In this document: positions 8,006 to 17,890 of the stretch, in pieces
How positions within the stretch are numbered: the stretch's first letter is position 1
How the letters are laid out: each line of letters opens with the position of its first letter
NCBI RefSeq assembly: GCF_020251205.1
Contig: NZ_JAIWYX010000003.1
Location: 62,001-126,000, forward strand
Length of the DNA stretch: 64,000 nucleotides
Origin: Arthrobacter sp. M4
GTDB lineage: Bacteria > Actinomycetota > Actinomycetes > Actinomycetales > Micrococcaceae
Direction: 5' to 3'
Translations under genes and position numbers: made by a program
Notes under the pieces: model-generated
What the model saw: only the letters and a program-made list of their open reading frames with translations
What the model was told of the DNA's origin: nothing
The model's database searches: none

Positions 8006-9205
8006 TCAGATGGCCTGGCGCGGCAACAGCAGTCCGCCAATGTCCTCTAGCGCGTTCATCAGCGCGGCCAGGTCCTGCTCAGTGTTGTAGTAGTGCCACG
8101 CCGTCCGAATGTTCCCGGATCGCGTCGTAACCAGGATGTCCCGGGCTGCGAGCTCCCGGACGGCTTCCTCCGGTCGTTTGGCCCCAATGGCCACAAGACC
8201 TGCGCGATGCTCGCCATTTCGTGGCGTGTCTGTGACAAATCCTGCAGATTCAACGGCGTCGATTGCTTTGGCTGTAAGGGAGCTGATTCGGCTCTGGATC
8301 CGCCGCAAGCCCACTGACGCAATAACTTCGATGCCTGCTCTGCTTCCGTAGATGGCAGGCACCGGTGTCGAGCCGACCTGAAACCGCCTGGCATCATCTG
8401 CCTCACGGTGCTCCGCGATCTGCATATCGTTCGGGTCACGTTGGGCGAACCACCCGGTGATCGTTGGGTGCAGTTCCGGAATCAGTGATTCGCGAACATA
8501 CAAGAAGGCCACCCCGGGGCTACCCAGAAGGAACTTTGCCGTACCCGAGGTGAGGACGTCGATTCCGTCGGCGTCTACATCGATGACTCGTGTTCCCGAG
8601 CAGTGGTAGTCATCGACGACCAACCAGGCCCCGGCACGGTGGGCAACGGCCGAAAGGCGCGCAAGATCGAGACGGCGGCCGTTGCGGAAGGAGACATGCG
8701 AGACACACACCAGTTTGCAGTCCGTATCAATGGCGGCTTCGAACTCGGCGATGGCCGCCTCAGAGTCGGCGGCTGGGACGACTCGAACTTCCACACCGTG
8801 CCGGGCCTGAGCGTGCAGCAGATACATGACAGATGGGAAATTCTGGTCGTCCGCCACGATCACGCGCCGACCCTCGGACTGCCAGTCAATGCCGGAGAGC
8901 AAAGAGGCAAGTCCGGCGGTCACAGAAGCGGTCACGGCGACCTCGGCCGTCGATGATCCGATGAGTGACGCTACCGCGCTGCGGAATGCTTCCTGCTGGT
9001 CGAGCCATCCAGTAAACGCTGTGCCCTCATTAGCCCAGCTGTCGAGGTACGAGTGATAAGAATCCAGCACATGTGTGCTCATCGCACCGCGGGCGTTGCT
9101 TGCAAGATGCACCTTCCGCTCCAACACCGGAAACTGGGAACGGAAGACTTCGATACTGTGGTCAACATTCACTGCAGTTTCGGTAAATCCGTTCATTGCG
9201 TTCAT
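8006..9205 (-). CDS. Class V aminotransferase-fold PLP enzyme
   Basis: 399 residues from the ATG at 9205, chosen because AGGAG precedes it; a longer frame reaches 9304. Fold type I PLP enzyme of the cysteine desulfurase / isopenicillin epimerase group: the cofactor aspartate lies in WLVVDDYHCSGT and the Schiff-base lysine probably in TSGTAKFLLG. No cysteine-desulfurase loop with the conserved catalytic cysteine is obvious, so transamination, racemisation or C-S/C-N lyase activity on the imported amino acid is possible. First gene of the (-) unit; 87 bp separate it from the binding protein, so an internal promoter is possible there. Confidence 0.8.
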   Translation of the reverse strand: MNAMNGFTETAVNVDHSIEVFRSQFPVLERKVHLASNARGAMSTHVLDSYHSYLDSWANEGTAFTGWLDQQEAFRSAVASLIGSSTAEVAVTASVTAGLASLLSGIDWQSEGRRVIVADDQNFPSVMYLLHAQARHGVEVRVVPAADSEAAIAEFEAAIDTDCKLVCVSHVSFRNGRRLDLARLSAVAHRAGAWLVVDDYHCSGTRVIDVDADGIDVLTSGTAKFLLGSPGVAFLYVRESLIPELHPTITGWFAQRDPNDMQIAEHREADDARRFQVGSTPVPAIYGSRAGIEVIASVGLRRIQSRISSLTAKAIDAVESAGFVTDTPRNGEHRAGLVAIGAKRPEEAVRELAARDILVTTRSGNIRTAWHYYNTEQDLAALMNALEDIGGLLLPRQAI

Positions 9206-9449
9206 TCGTGCTCCTGACTTCCCACTTCTAATGGCATGCGGACGTTGGACGAACCGATCCTTGCCTGAGAACAGGAATCGAAGGGTGCACAGCCACGGCC
9301 CCAAGTTAATCCGCTAACTGTGATGTCGGTCATAGGCCTAAGGCTACGGAGCGGGCTGGACATCAATGAAGACGGAGTTTTGGATCGCCGAGATCAGCTC
9401 TGCTTATGCCTTCCTGGAAATTTTGCGCTCACCCAGTACCGCGTTTGCT

Positions 9450-9464
9450 ATCGGTCCCACCGAT
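9450..9464. promoter_or_regulatory. Palindrome in divergent promoter region
   Basis: ATCGGT-CCC-ACCGAT is a perfect 6-bp inverted repeat in the 382-bp gap between the aminotransferase (-) and the leader ORF (+). The gap is more AT-rich than its surroundings and holds no gene, so it probably carries both promoters; this palindrome is a candidate operator. Confidence 0.35.
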
Positions 9465-9587
9465 GGCTGTTATCGAAAACCACTATTTGATCTATGTCCA
9501 TGGGTGCCCTAATTTATCCAGAGCCGGGTCGCTCACTTTTGGAGGAATCTGGATTTTTTAGAAGTACGGCCAGATAGAGGAGAAACG

Positions 9588-9662
9588 ATGGGCAGGAAAC
9601 CAACACCATCGCGTCGGTTGCGCGGAAAAGAGCTTCCCTCGGGCTCGATCGGTCAGCCGTGA
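9588..9662 (+). CDS. 24-codon leader ORF coupled to the next gene
   Basis: A short frame, ATG at 9588 with an excellent AGAGGAG site, encoding a basic 24-residue peptide that ends in TGA overlapping the GTG of the large amidohydrolase (GTGA at 9659-9662). The large gene has no good site of its own, so ribosomes probably reach it by reinitiation. An alternative is that the peptide is the original N-terminus of the large protein separated by a one-base frameshift: the reading frame of the large gene is open back to 9578 but has no start codon there. Confidence 0.5.
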   Translation: MGRKPTPSRRLRGKELPSGSIGQP

Positions 9663-12600
9663 TCCATGAAGCGGTTCGCTCGGCACATGAACAGCAGAAG
9701 CAACCTGAGGAACGGTGGGTTGAGCTGCATGAGGGCACCAATATCTGCGCCACCGTTTCGCCGGACGGTTCCTGTTTGGCATTCGATTTACTCGGGATGC
9801 TGTGGACCCTGCCCATCTCCGGCGGCGAAGCCCGCCCTATCGGCGACGAATTTGCCGACGCAACACAGCCGGACTGGTCGCCTGACGGCAAGACCATAGT
9901 CTTTCAGTCATACCGCTCCGGCAATTTTCACCTATGGCGGCTGGATGCTGACGGAACCAACCTTCGCCAGCTGACAACCGGTCCGTTTGATCATAGGGAA
10001 CCAAGATTCTCACCAGACGGCACTCAGATCGCCTTCTCCTCCGACCGCGAAGGCAGTTACGGGATCTATGTACTCGACCTTGCCTCCGGCAAGGTGACGG
10101 CCTGGGCCAACAGCACTTCTGAGGAGGGAGCGCCGAGCTGGTCCCCAGACGGCACTCGACTGGCGTTCACCGTCGATGCCGTGGCCATCGATTCCGTCGA
10201 CGCCGCGGGCAATCGCCGTCGCCATGCAAAAGTCGATGACGCCCTGGTGCATGCCCCTAGCTGGAGCCCCGACGGACTGGACATAGCCTACGTCGTCTTC
10301 GACGGTCAGCTACACGGTCCCCTCGGCTTCGGCCCGACGAGACTCGTTGTAGGGGGTAACACTGTCACATCGATGGACGAGGACGTGTTCCCGTTCAGGA
10401 CGATCTGGCTGTCCGCACGTGAGGTGATCTATACAGCGGACGGAGGAATCCGCCGTCGTAACCTCGCCACCGGTTCCGTCACAGACGTCGAATTCACCGC
10501 CATGGCGCGGGTCACCCGTCGCCAGGAACTTCCCAGGCAGCCGAAACGAACGGACGAACGTGCCCCGATGGGTATCGTCGGCCCCACGTTGTCGCCGGAT
10601 GCAAGCAAAATCGCTTTCTGCGCGTTAGGCGATATGTGGCTCACGCCGGTGGACGGCGGCGTGCCGCAACGGCTCACCCACCGTTCCTTCGTCACCGACC
10701 CGGCCTGGTCTCCGGACGGTCGCTCTCTCGCCTACACCTCGGACCGGTCCGGAAACCCCGACATATGGATCCGCGAACTGAGCACAGGAGCGGAGCGCCG
10801 GCTGACTGCCTTCGGATTCCCTGCCGTTGCGGCCGCGTGGTCGCCGGATGGCAAACGGATCGCCTTCCAGGACCATGAGGGCGCCACGTATGTTGCCGAT
10901 GTCGAGACGAGTCAGGCGTCAAAAGTCCTTGGACCGATGTGGCAGCCTGGCCGGCCAACATGGTCGCCCGATGGTGCAATCCTGGCCTTTGCCGCAGTGA
11001 AGCCTTCATCGGTACGGTTCCGCGAAGGGCACAACAAAATCCTCACACTGAACCTAGACACCGGGAAGACAAGCTATTTCGATCCAAGCCCACATCGTTC
11101 GCTGAGCACCAGGGGTTACGACGGTCCAGCCTGGTCCCCGGACGGCTCCCGCATGGCGTTCGTGATGGGCAGCACGCTTTGGGTCATCCCGGTGGATAAC
11201 ACAGGTCGCCCGGCAGGCCCTGCACGGCGACTGACAGATGAAGTAACCGATGCACCGACCTGGAGCGGCGACTCGGCGCGACTGCTATACCTTTCACAAG
11301 GCCGCCTCCGCCTGATTTCGGCTGCCGGCGGGCCAGCAAGAACCATCCCTATCGCCTGGCCGCGGATTCGTACGTCTTCTCCGAAGAAAACAATCATCCA
11401 CGCGGGCCGCCTGTGGGACGGTGAGTCCCAGGGACTTCGTGAGAACGTGGCAATTGTCATCGAAGGTGACCGTGTTGTCGACGTCGGGAAGCCGTCCGAA
11501 ATCCGCGGCGGGCAGCTCATCGACGCAAGCAATCTTACGGTGATGCCTGGTCTGGCCGACATGCACGTGCACCCCCACATGAGGGGCAAATTCTTCGGTT
11601 CGCGTCAGGGCCGTATCTGGCTCGCGTTCGGTATCACGACCATCCGATCACCCGGGGACCCGGTGTATCAGGCGTTGGAGGAGCGTGAGGCGATCACGGC
11701 CGGCCGTCGGATTGGACCACGCTACTTCGGCACCGGAGAAGCAATTGACGGCAGCCGGGTTTATTACAACTTCATGCGTCCCACCACACCCGACGACCTC
11801 GAACTCGAGCTCAGCAGGGTGGATGGATTCGACTACGACTTGGTCAAAACCTATGTCAGATTGCCGATCACCTCGCAGCGCACCGCAATCGAGCGGGCCC
11901 ATCGCAACGGGCGATGGGTCACCTCCCACTACCTCTACCCGGCCGCCCTGTTGGGTATGGACGGTGTGGAACACCTCTTCGGCTCGAACCGGCTGGGCTA
12001 TTCACAAACCATGACGCGCCGCGCCCGCGCCTACGACGACGTAGTCACCATCTTCGGCGAAACCGGAATGTCCATCACACCGACCCTGTCGATCGCATCC
12101 GTGCTACTGGCAAACGACGATTCATGGCTCATCGACCGACGCATAAGGGCGCTCTATCCGCCCTGGGAATTGGAAGCCCTCGCACAAAAGGCAAACCTCG
12201 TGAGATCCAGTCCCACAGTAACCGAGACATTGCGCGCCGCATTGGCATCGCAAGTGTCCGTCGTGCAACGCATCATGAACCGCGGCGGCCTTGTCATCAA
12301 CGGCACCGATGCGCCCATTGACCATACAGCTGTTGGCACGCACCTCAATCTGCGCGCCATGGTGGCTCACGGCATCAGCCCTTACGACACTCTGCGCACC
12401 GCCACACACAACGCCGCCACCGTACTAGGCGCCAAGCATGAACTGGGCAAAGTTCATCCCGGCTTCCTGGCAGACTTGATCTTCGTCGAAGGCGACCCTC
12501 TAAGCGACATCACCGCCGTCGCCAACGTCCGCAAGGTCATGGCACAAGGAGTGCTCCACGAAGTCGACGACCTCCTCAACCCGGTGCAGGACGACCATCC

Positions 12601-12703
12601 CGCCACAGACCCGGACCCAGCCACCCATGTGATCGACGCCCGGAAGCAGCCCTACGGGAACGAATTGACCGGCCAGAAGCTGCCCGCCACTGGTTGCTGC
12701 TAA
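9659..12703 (+). CDS. TolB-like beta-propeller fused to a metal-dependent amidohydrolase
   Basis: 1014 residues. The first ~560 residues carry repeated PD40/TolB-like blades with the recurring phrase SPDG followed by hydrophobic strands (at least eight copies, e.g. WSPDGKTIVFQS, FSPDGTQIAFSS). From about residue 575 an amidohydrolase domain begins (IIHAGRLWDGES), with the metal motif HVHPHMRG, a later NGTDAP aspartate, and the closing LGAKHELGKVHPGFLADLI. Such fusions occur as prolidase-like or imidazolonepropionase-like hydrolases; substrate unknown. No signal peptide is seen, so it is probably cytoplasmic. Translation appears to start at GTG 9659, coupled to the leader ORF. No terminator follows. 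Confidence 0.85.
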   Translation: MIHEAVRSAHEQQKQPEERWVELHEGTNICATVSPDGSCLAFDLLGMLWTLPISGGEARPIGDEFADATQPDWSPDGKTIVFQSYRSGNFHLWRLDADGTNLRQLTTGPFDHREPRFSPDGTQIAFSSDREGSYGIYVLDLASGKVTAWANSTSEEGAPSWSPDGTRLAFTVDAVAIDSVDAAGNRRRHAKVDDALVHAPSWSPDGLDIAYVVFDGQLHGPLGFGPTRLVVGGNTVTSMDEDVFPFRTIWLSAREVIYTADGGIRRRNLATGSVTDVEFTAMARVTRRQELPRQPKRTDERAPMGIVGPTLSPDASKIAFCALGDMWLTPVDGGVPQRLTHRSFVTDPAWSPDGRSLAYTSDRSGNPDIWIRELSTGAERRLTAFGFPAVAAAWSPDGKRIAFQDHEGATYVADVETSQASKVLGPMWQPGRPTWSPDGAILAFAAVKPSSVRFREGHNKILTLNLDTGKTSYFDPSPHRSLSTRGYDGPAWSPDGSRMAFVMGSTLWVIPVDNTGRPAGPARRLTDEVTDAPTWSGDSARLLYLSQGRLRLISAAGGPARTIPIAWPRIRTSSPKKTIIHAGRLWDGESQGLRENVAIVIEGDRVVDVGKPSEIRGGQLIDASNLTVMPGLADMHVHPHMRGKFFGSRQGRIWLAFGITTIRSPGDPVYQALEEREAITAGRRIGPRYFGTGEAIDGSRVYYNFMRPTTPDDLELELSRVDGFDYDLVKTYVRLPITSQRTAIERAHRNGRWVTSHYLYPAALLGMDGVEHLFGSNRLGYSQTMTRRARAYDDVVTIFGETGMSITPTLSIASVLLANDDSWLIDRRIRALYPPWELEALAQKANLVRSSPTVTETLRAALASQVSVVQRIMNRGGLVINGTDAPIDHTAVGTHLNLRAMVAHGISPYDTLRTATHNAATVLGAKHELGKVHPGFLADLIFVEGDPLSDITAVANVRKVMAQGVLHEVDDLLNPVQDDHPATDPDPATHVIDARKQPYGNELTGQKLPATGCC

Positions 12704-12805
12704 ACCTGCAGTCCCGATTTATATATCAACGAAGTCCCCCCGACGCTCCAAACCTAGTCCCCGGCCCCCGCTTTGTCCGGCCACCAAATACCTCCAGGAA
12801 TCAGT

Positions 12806-13027
12806 ATGACGCTCCCGATTGCCGCGACATTTAGGTCCATTACCGCCACTTCCCGCTTGAACTTGGATTCCCAGATTGACCAGGCCGTGCAGGCCCTCCT
12901 CGGCCCAGCCACCGAGCAGAAATGCGGAATGCTCGTCACCCGCGACAGCTTGGACGGTTTTACAGTGCGACTTAGTTACTCGCTGCCATTCGGTTCCGTC
13001 CACGAACGGGACGAGTGGGCCCGCTGA
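12806..13027 (+). CDS. Small hypothetical protein
   Basis: 73 residues, ATG at 12806 preceded by AGGAA. Codon third positions are strongly G/C over most of its length, which favours real coding, and the translation has protein-like alternation (SQIDQAVQALLGPATEQKCGM in part, then VTRDSLDGFTVRLSYSLPFG). I recognise no domain. It lies alone in a stretch that otherwise looks decayed. Confidence 0.45.
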   Translation: MTLPIAATFRSITATSRLNLDSQIDQAVQALLGPATEQKCGMLVTRDSLDGFTVRLSYSLPFGSVHERDEWAR

Positions 13028-14471
13028 GGACCTTACAGCGTCCCGTCGACCCGCGAGAGTACGCCGAGGAACAGAAACATGCTCCAGCCCGCGCCCTTCC
13101 AAATCACCTGCAAGGTGACAATCCGGACCTCGATTCCATCCGAACACAGCATGAACCAGCAGAATCACCGCTGTCTCTCATTCTGTTCGCTCCATCATCG
13201 CTGGGCGGGCCCTCCGCGCAACCAGGGCGCTAACGCGCCGGAACCAATCCAAAACTCTTGCTCGGCGCTCCTGCGTCACTTCTCCCTCGCAAACTTTTGG
13301 ATTGTCCCCGGTACCCCAAGTTGCACTCCACGCCCTCAGCCCAGCGCCTGATCCTCTACCAGAACGACGCCCAAAACCAACGGCCACAGTTCACCACGAA
13401 CGGAGGAATCACGACATGGAAGCGCTCACCATCAAATCCCCCCGATGATTGCTCAGCCGGTTGCACCTCCCCCGGTGGCGGGCCCGACTCCCAGCCAGAC
13501 AAGGGCCACTCCGCCAATGCTTGCCGGATCCTGCCCAAAAACTGCACCAAGGCTATGCAAAACCACGGCTGCTCTTGATCCAGCAGCGCCATGGTTAACC
13601 CAGCAACAGCCCAATGGAACCAAAGCCGGTCACACGGCAGGCAACGACAGAACCTGGGATCTGGAGAAAGCCATGAACCTGGCAGTAGCCTTGGACAACC
13701 CATCAGTCGTCGCGTCACCGGTCAGCGTGGCTGGCTTAGATGAAGCGCATCACAGCTTCCCGCCCCATTGTCGGCCCCTCCTCCGAAGGCATACACAATC
13801 ATGTGTTGAGCGGAATCAGCTGCCCGACCACAGGATGGTGGACTTCATCGACCGTTGCGAAGACCTGGACCTCCGGGAGCCGCATTCACGACGGCGGATC
13901 CGACATCTGGCCCGACTGCCGAGACTGAAACCCTGCTGCAATGACTCCCCATGTCAGGTCCTGTCCGATTTTCAGACTGTGCAGCCGCGCCCCTCTCGTC
14001 GATTCACCCACGCGAAGCCGGAGCAAGCCGGCGATGAGCTGCGACAAGACCCCGCAGATCATCGCACACTCCGCACCGCGAGACCGGCCGATGAATCACC
14101 CGCGCCGACATGCCCCGCAGGTCATCCCGTCTCGGCTGTGCTGCCGGCAGACACGGACGAACCGCATCAGGCCACAGTCATTGTGACGATACGCTTCAGT
14201 GCGGACGCACCACTCTTTCAGCCCTTCCTTCCGTGCTCCTGCCTGCCGGATGCACCGCAACCGGGACCGCCCCGCCGCCAACCACAGCTCACGAGAACGG
14301 GACCACAGTGTCCCGCCCCGCCGACTTTCTCGCTCCGCAGCGCGGTGAGGTCTTTCTCGCCAAGCCCGGCGGCGGCGGTGCCGTCGATAAGTACCAGCCC
14401 GTGGGGCGGACGAGGGTGCCGGCAGCGGCCAGGAGGCTGGATTTGCCGGACCTTGAGGACAGGATTTGATC
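13028..14471 (+). other. Non-coding or decayed stretch, possible DUF4192 remnant
   Basis: About 1.4 kb without a convincing gene. A good ribosome site (GGAGG) and ATG at 13416 begin MEALTIKSP, which resembles my recollection of the start of actinobacterial DUF4192 proteins, but the frame stops after ten codons and continuation in other frames does not keep the family pattern. A 355-codon open frame from 13445 has the proline/arginine/cysteine-rich composition of spurious GC-rich reading frames. I read this region as degraded sequence between two functional units. Confidence 0.35.
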
Positions 14472-16670
14472 TCAGACTGTCCCAGGCCCGCCTGCAACAG
14501 GTCTCCCAATAGGCTCTGTCTTCTTTTGTTTTTTGGCCTGCTCAAGAAGTTCGACCATCCAGGGCCGATGCCCGCGGCGGAACGTCATGCCTGCCGGAAG
14601 TCCTTGCACTGACGAGCTGGACCCGGCTACGTCGATGGTGATCCGACCCCCTGCCAGTGGCGCGTTTGTAATGTGCAGGCTGCCATAGGATTCCGGAAGG
14701 ACCGGATCCATCCAAAGGCCGCCCTGGGATACATGGGCGTCGTAGCGCATCAGACTCGTCAGCAGATGAATCGGTGTGGTAGCGGCCCATGCCTGGGGCG
14801 AGCACGCCGTCGGATAGGGTACAGGTGAATCAAGATGCCCTCGCTCAATACCGCAAAACAGCTCAGGCAACCGGCCGCCTGAGTGCTCAGCCGCTTCCAG
14901 CAGGGCGGTAGCGATCCGCTGCGCCTGCTCCACGAAGCCATAGCGCATCAACCCAAGCGTGATAATCGCATTGTCATGTGGCCATACCGAGCCGTTGTGG
15001 TAGCTGGCGGGGTTATAGGCGCCCATGTCGCTGGCAAGGGTTCGAACTCCCCAACCGCTGAACATCTCCGGGGACATCAGCCGTTCCACCACTAGAGGAG
15101 CCTTCTCCTCGTCGACGATGCCGGTCCAGAGGCAGTGTCCCATGTTGGACGCGCACGCGTCGACCTGCCTCTTGCGCCTATCAAGGGCGACGGCGTAGTA
15201 GCCGCGGTCGGGCAACCAGAATTCCTCGTTGAACCGTTGCTTCAACGTCGCGGCCCGGCCTTCAAGCTCGGCCGCAAAGGGCGCGTCCCCGTTATCGTAA
15301 GCCATCCAGGCACGCGCTAAATATGCGGCATACACATATGCCTGCACCTCGCACAATGCGATCGGCGCTTCCGCTAAGGTCCCATCTGCAAAATTTATCC
15401 CGTCCCAGGAATCCTTCCAGCCTTGATTGACAAGCCCTTGCGGATTGAGTCGTTCATACTCGACGAACCCATCGCGGTCCTTGTCCCCGTAGGTCCAGAT
15501 CCATTCCAGCGCCCGGTCGGCATGCGGCATCAGGGCGGAAATGGTATCCGAGGCGAAGCCCCAGCGGCTAACTGAACCCAGGATAATCACAAACAGGGGT
15601 GTAGCGTCGACGCTGCCGTAATAGGCGGTCTTGCCACCCAGGGACAACCCGCTGGAGACATCCAGTCTGACCTCGTGCAGGATTTTTCCCGGCTCCTCCT
15701 CGCTCATTAGGTCCACTACTGAGCCCTGACGGTCCGCCAGAGTCTGCAGTGTCCCCAGTGCCAAGGAAGGATCCACCGGCAGTGCCATGTGCGAGGCCAA
15801 CAGCGAGTCGCGGCCGAATAGGGTCATGAACCAAGGCGCACCGGCGGCAACCACCACCCGGTCCGGATGGTTCGGATCCTCAATGCGAAGGGAGCCAAGG
15901 TCGTCATAGCTGCGACGCAACGTACGTTCGATGGAGCGGTTTTCCATCTGAAGTACCGGAATTTTGGCGACCCACTCCTGTCGGCGACGATCACTGGGGG
16001 ACAGCTCGCCGGCGGCCGGATGCACAAACGGCGCCCTAGTTTTGATTCCGTCAACGAGGGGCACCACAGTGACCAGCGTGCTCCACTCCCCGTGCGGCGG
16101 GACAAGCACCCTGTAGGTCAGGGCCTCGGGCGTAATCTCAGCACCGGTCGCCTTGATGACGACGCCCTTCCGGGCATCCTGCCAGGCCGCCCGGATTGTC
16201 AGCGAATCGCCATCAGGATCACGACTCTTATCCCAGCTCCGTCGGATCCGTGCTTCCTTCACCTCGAAAAGATCCGCAAAATCAGCCTCGATGCCCACTG
16301 AAACGACACATTCTGCAGGATTCAGGCCATAATTCAGGACCGTGATCTGCTCCAGGATCCCCGCGTTCACTTCGCGTAGCCGCTCCACGAGCAGTGGGCT
16401 GTCCGCGTACCCGTCCAAGCGGGCAACACGGGAAACGAACAGCCCCCGGTAGGGCTCCTTCGTCTCGGCAGCCAATGGCTCCAGCGGCTGGTTATTAATC
16501 GTGAGGCGCCAACCGGAAAGGATTCGGGTGTCCTCGAAGAAAACGCCGTGGGGAAATTCAGGATTGAGATCGCCGTTCGTCGATGAGATACAGAAAGACG
16601 TCCCCTCCACCAAGGTGATCGTCCCAGCGCCTAAGGGCCCAGCCGCCGTATCAAGATTCCACCCTGCCAT
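14472..16670 (-). CDS. Glycogen-debranching-like glycosidase (amylo-alpha-1,6-glucosidase family)
   Basis: 732 residues. N-terminal beta-sandwich domain (about 15-210, GDE_N_bis type, VTLVEGTSFCIS-like opening) followed by an (alpha/alpha)6 barrel with GRDSLLASHMALP, DGFVEYERLN, WKDSWDGI and NGSVWPHDNA, the usual acid-containing motifs of the trehalase/glucoamylase-like clan. It should hydrolyse an alpha-glucosidic bond in a storage or imported sugar; no signal peptide is visible. The start at 16670 matches that of its close paralogue at 32374. No sugar transporter accompanies it. Confidence 0.85.
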   Translation of the reverse strand: MAGWNLDTAAGPLGAGTITLVEGTSFCISSTNGDLNPEFPHGVFFEDTRILSGWRLTINNQPLEPLAAETKEPYRGLFVSRVARLDGYADSPLLVERLREVNAGILEQITVLNYGLNPAECVVSVGIEADFADLFEVKEARIRRSWDKSRDPDGDSLTIRAAWQDARKGVVIKATGAEITPEALTYRVLVPPHGEWSTLVTVVPLVDGIKTRAPFVHPAAGELSPSDRRRQEWVAKIPVLQMENRSIERTLRRSYDDLGSLRIEDPNHPDRVVVAAGAPWFMTLFGRDSLLASHMALPVDPSLALGTLQTLADRQGSVVDLMSEEEPGKILHEVRLDVSSGLSLGGKTAYYGSVDATPLFVIILGSVSRWGFASDTISALMPHADRALEWIWTYGDKDRDGFVEYERLNPQGLVNQGWKDSWDGINFADGTLAEAPIALCEVQAYVYAAYLARAWMAYDNGDAPFAAELEGRAATLKQRFNEEFWLPDRGYYAVALDRRKRQVDACASNMGHCLWTGIVDEEKAPLVVERLMSPEMFSGWGVRTLASDMGAYNPASYHNGSVWPHDNAIITLGLMRYGFVEQAQRIATALLEAAEHSGGRLPELFCGIERGHLDSPVPYPTACSPQAWAATTPIHLLTSLMRYDAHVSQGGLWMDPVLPESYGSLHITNAPLAGGRITIDVAGSSSSVQGLPAGMTFRRGHRPWMVELLEQAKKQKKTEPIGRPVAGGPGTV

Positions 16671-17041
16671 CTAAGCTCCCCGACAAGAGGCCTAAGACAT
16701 CCTGCGCCCCCACCGCCCTCATGATATTTATGGACCCTACGCTTGCCTCCCCCGCAGCGCCAGAGACCAGGATCCCGAGTGAGGTCCAAAGGGCAACCGC
16801 AGATCGAGTGCTGAGGGACGAACAACGAGGAATAAGGGAGATCGATCGCATTGGGTGACCTGGCCTCTCGCATCTTTCCCGTTTACACCATCTAATCGTT
16901 GCTGACCTGGCGTCTACCTTGCAGCCTGACTTGGACTGGCCCGATTCTGTCCTTCAGGAAATCGCCCGCACCGGCTGTCAAGCATGAACTGTGACCAAGA
17001 ATGGAGTCGTGTAGGCCTGTAGTGATGCAGACGGCAGCGTT
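16671..17041 (-). other. 370-bp gap upstream of the glycosidase
   Basis: On the (-) strand a 66-codon open frame (16651-16851) contains a hydrophobic stretch (SAVALWTSLGILVSGAAGEA) that could be the remains of a transporter N-terminus, but its codon use and lack of family match leave it unsupported. Promoters for the glycosidase should lie here; I see no clear operator. Confidence 0.3.
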
Positions 17042-17722
17042 TCACAGTCCTGACTGGTAAGGGGCCCTCACACGGGTGAGGTGAGCGATCATTTCGTCTC
17101 GCGCCGGCTGTGGCAAGCCGGAGCGGATAGCCTGGAGAGCGGATTTGTACCCTTGCACGGACATCTGCTGGTGCGCGGTGTTTCCAGGCGGATGCGCAGT
17201 CAGCGCCTGCAGACGCCGAAGAACGGTGTCGAGCACCTGCTCCCGTGCAATTCGTGTGATGGCAGAGTGGATGTCCCACTCGGTTATCGGTTTCCCTGCT
17301 GCAGCGTCGATTTCAGTGATCAGTTGGGTCAGTCGGGCTGCGTCTTCGACCGTGCGTCGTTCCGCAGCCAGTCCAGCGAGTTCCGTCAGAAGGTGGATCC
17401 GCACCGACGTCACTTGACGCTTCGCCTCATGCCCTGCTTGCACCCTATTTCTGACGATGCAGACAACGAGATCCTCGCTGTCCGCTCTCAGCACATACCC
17501 CCTGCCTCGCTGCGCGAGGATACCGAGACGTGTGAGACTGTTCAGGGCCGAGCCGACCGTGGATCGACCAAGTCCCAGGCGATCCGCCAAATGGGCCAGT
17601 GTCGGAATGCACTGACCTTGGCCGATGCTCGAGCCCGCCAGGCAGGTCATCAGCTCTGCCACGGCCTGAAACTCCATCCAGTCATCGTCTGCCGTTTCTG
17701 CTATGGATGAGAATGCAGTCAT
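17042..17722 (-). CDS. GntR-family regulator, FCD type (short)
   Basis: 226 residues. Winged helix-turn-helix at about 35-95 (PTLAHLADRLGLGRSTVGSA, with LTRLGILAQRGRGYVL as the wing) and an all-helical FCD ligand domain at about 100-215. The FCD histidine/aspartate metal set is only partly evident (EWDIHSAITRIA). The spacing of the HTH differs from its neighbour, so the two regulators are not recent duplicates. It lies downstream of, and on the same strand as, the FadR-type regulator at 17891, 168 bp away. Confidence 0.75.
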   Translation of the reverse strand: MTAFSSIAETADDDWMEFQAVAELMTCLAGSSIGQGQCIPTLAHLADRLGLGRSTVGSALNSLTRLGILAQRGRGYVLRADSEDLVVCIVRNRVQAGHEAKRQVTSVRIHLLTELAGLAAERRTVEDAARLTQLITEIDAAAGKPITEWDIHSAITRIAREQVLDTVLRRLQALTAHPPGNTAHQQMSVQGYKSALQAIRSGLPQPARDEMIAHLTRVRAPYQSGL

Positions 17723-17890
17723 GGGCCCTCCTTTCGCTCACGAACGGTTTGATCCAAAATCTTCCGTTTATCAGGGGCGGGCATCCGCGATGAGAGGGCC
17801 ATGGCCCGTTAATCCCCTGCCCCCTGCCTGCCATGCGCCGATTGAGCAGGGGCGCACTGCCACCTGCACCAGCCGCGATTATTCTTGTGG

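Noticed and set aside
13445..14512. 355-codon open frame on the (+) strand
   Set aside because: Composition is rich in Pro, Arg, Cys and Ser with no family motif, no proper codon bias, and it runs into the end of the glycosidase gene; typical of chance open frames in GC-rich DNA.
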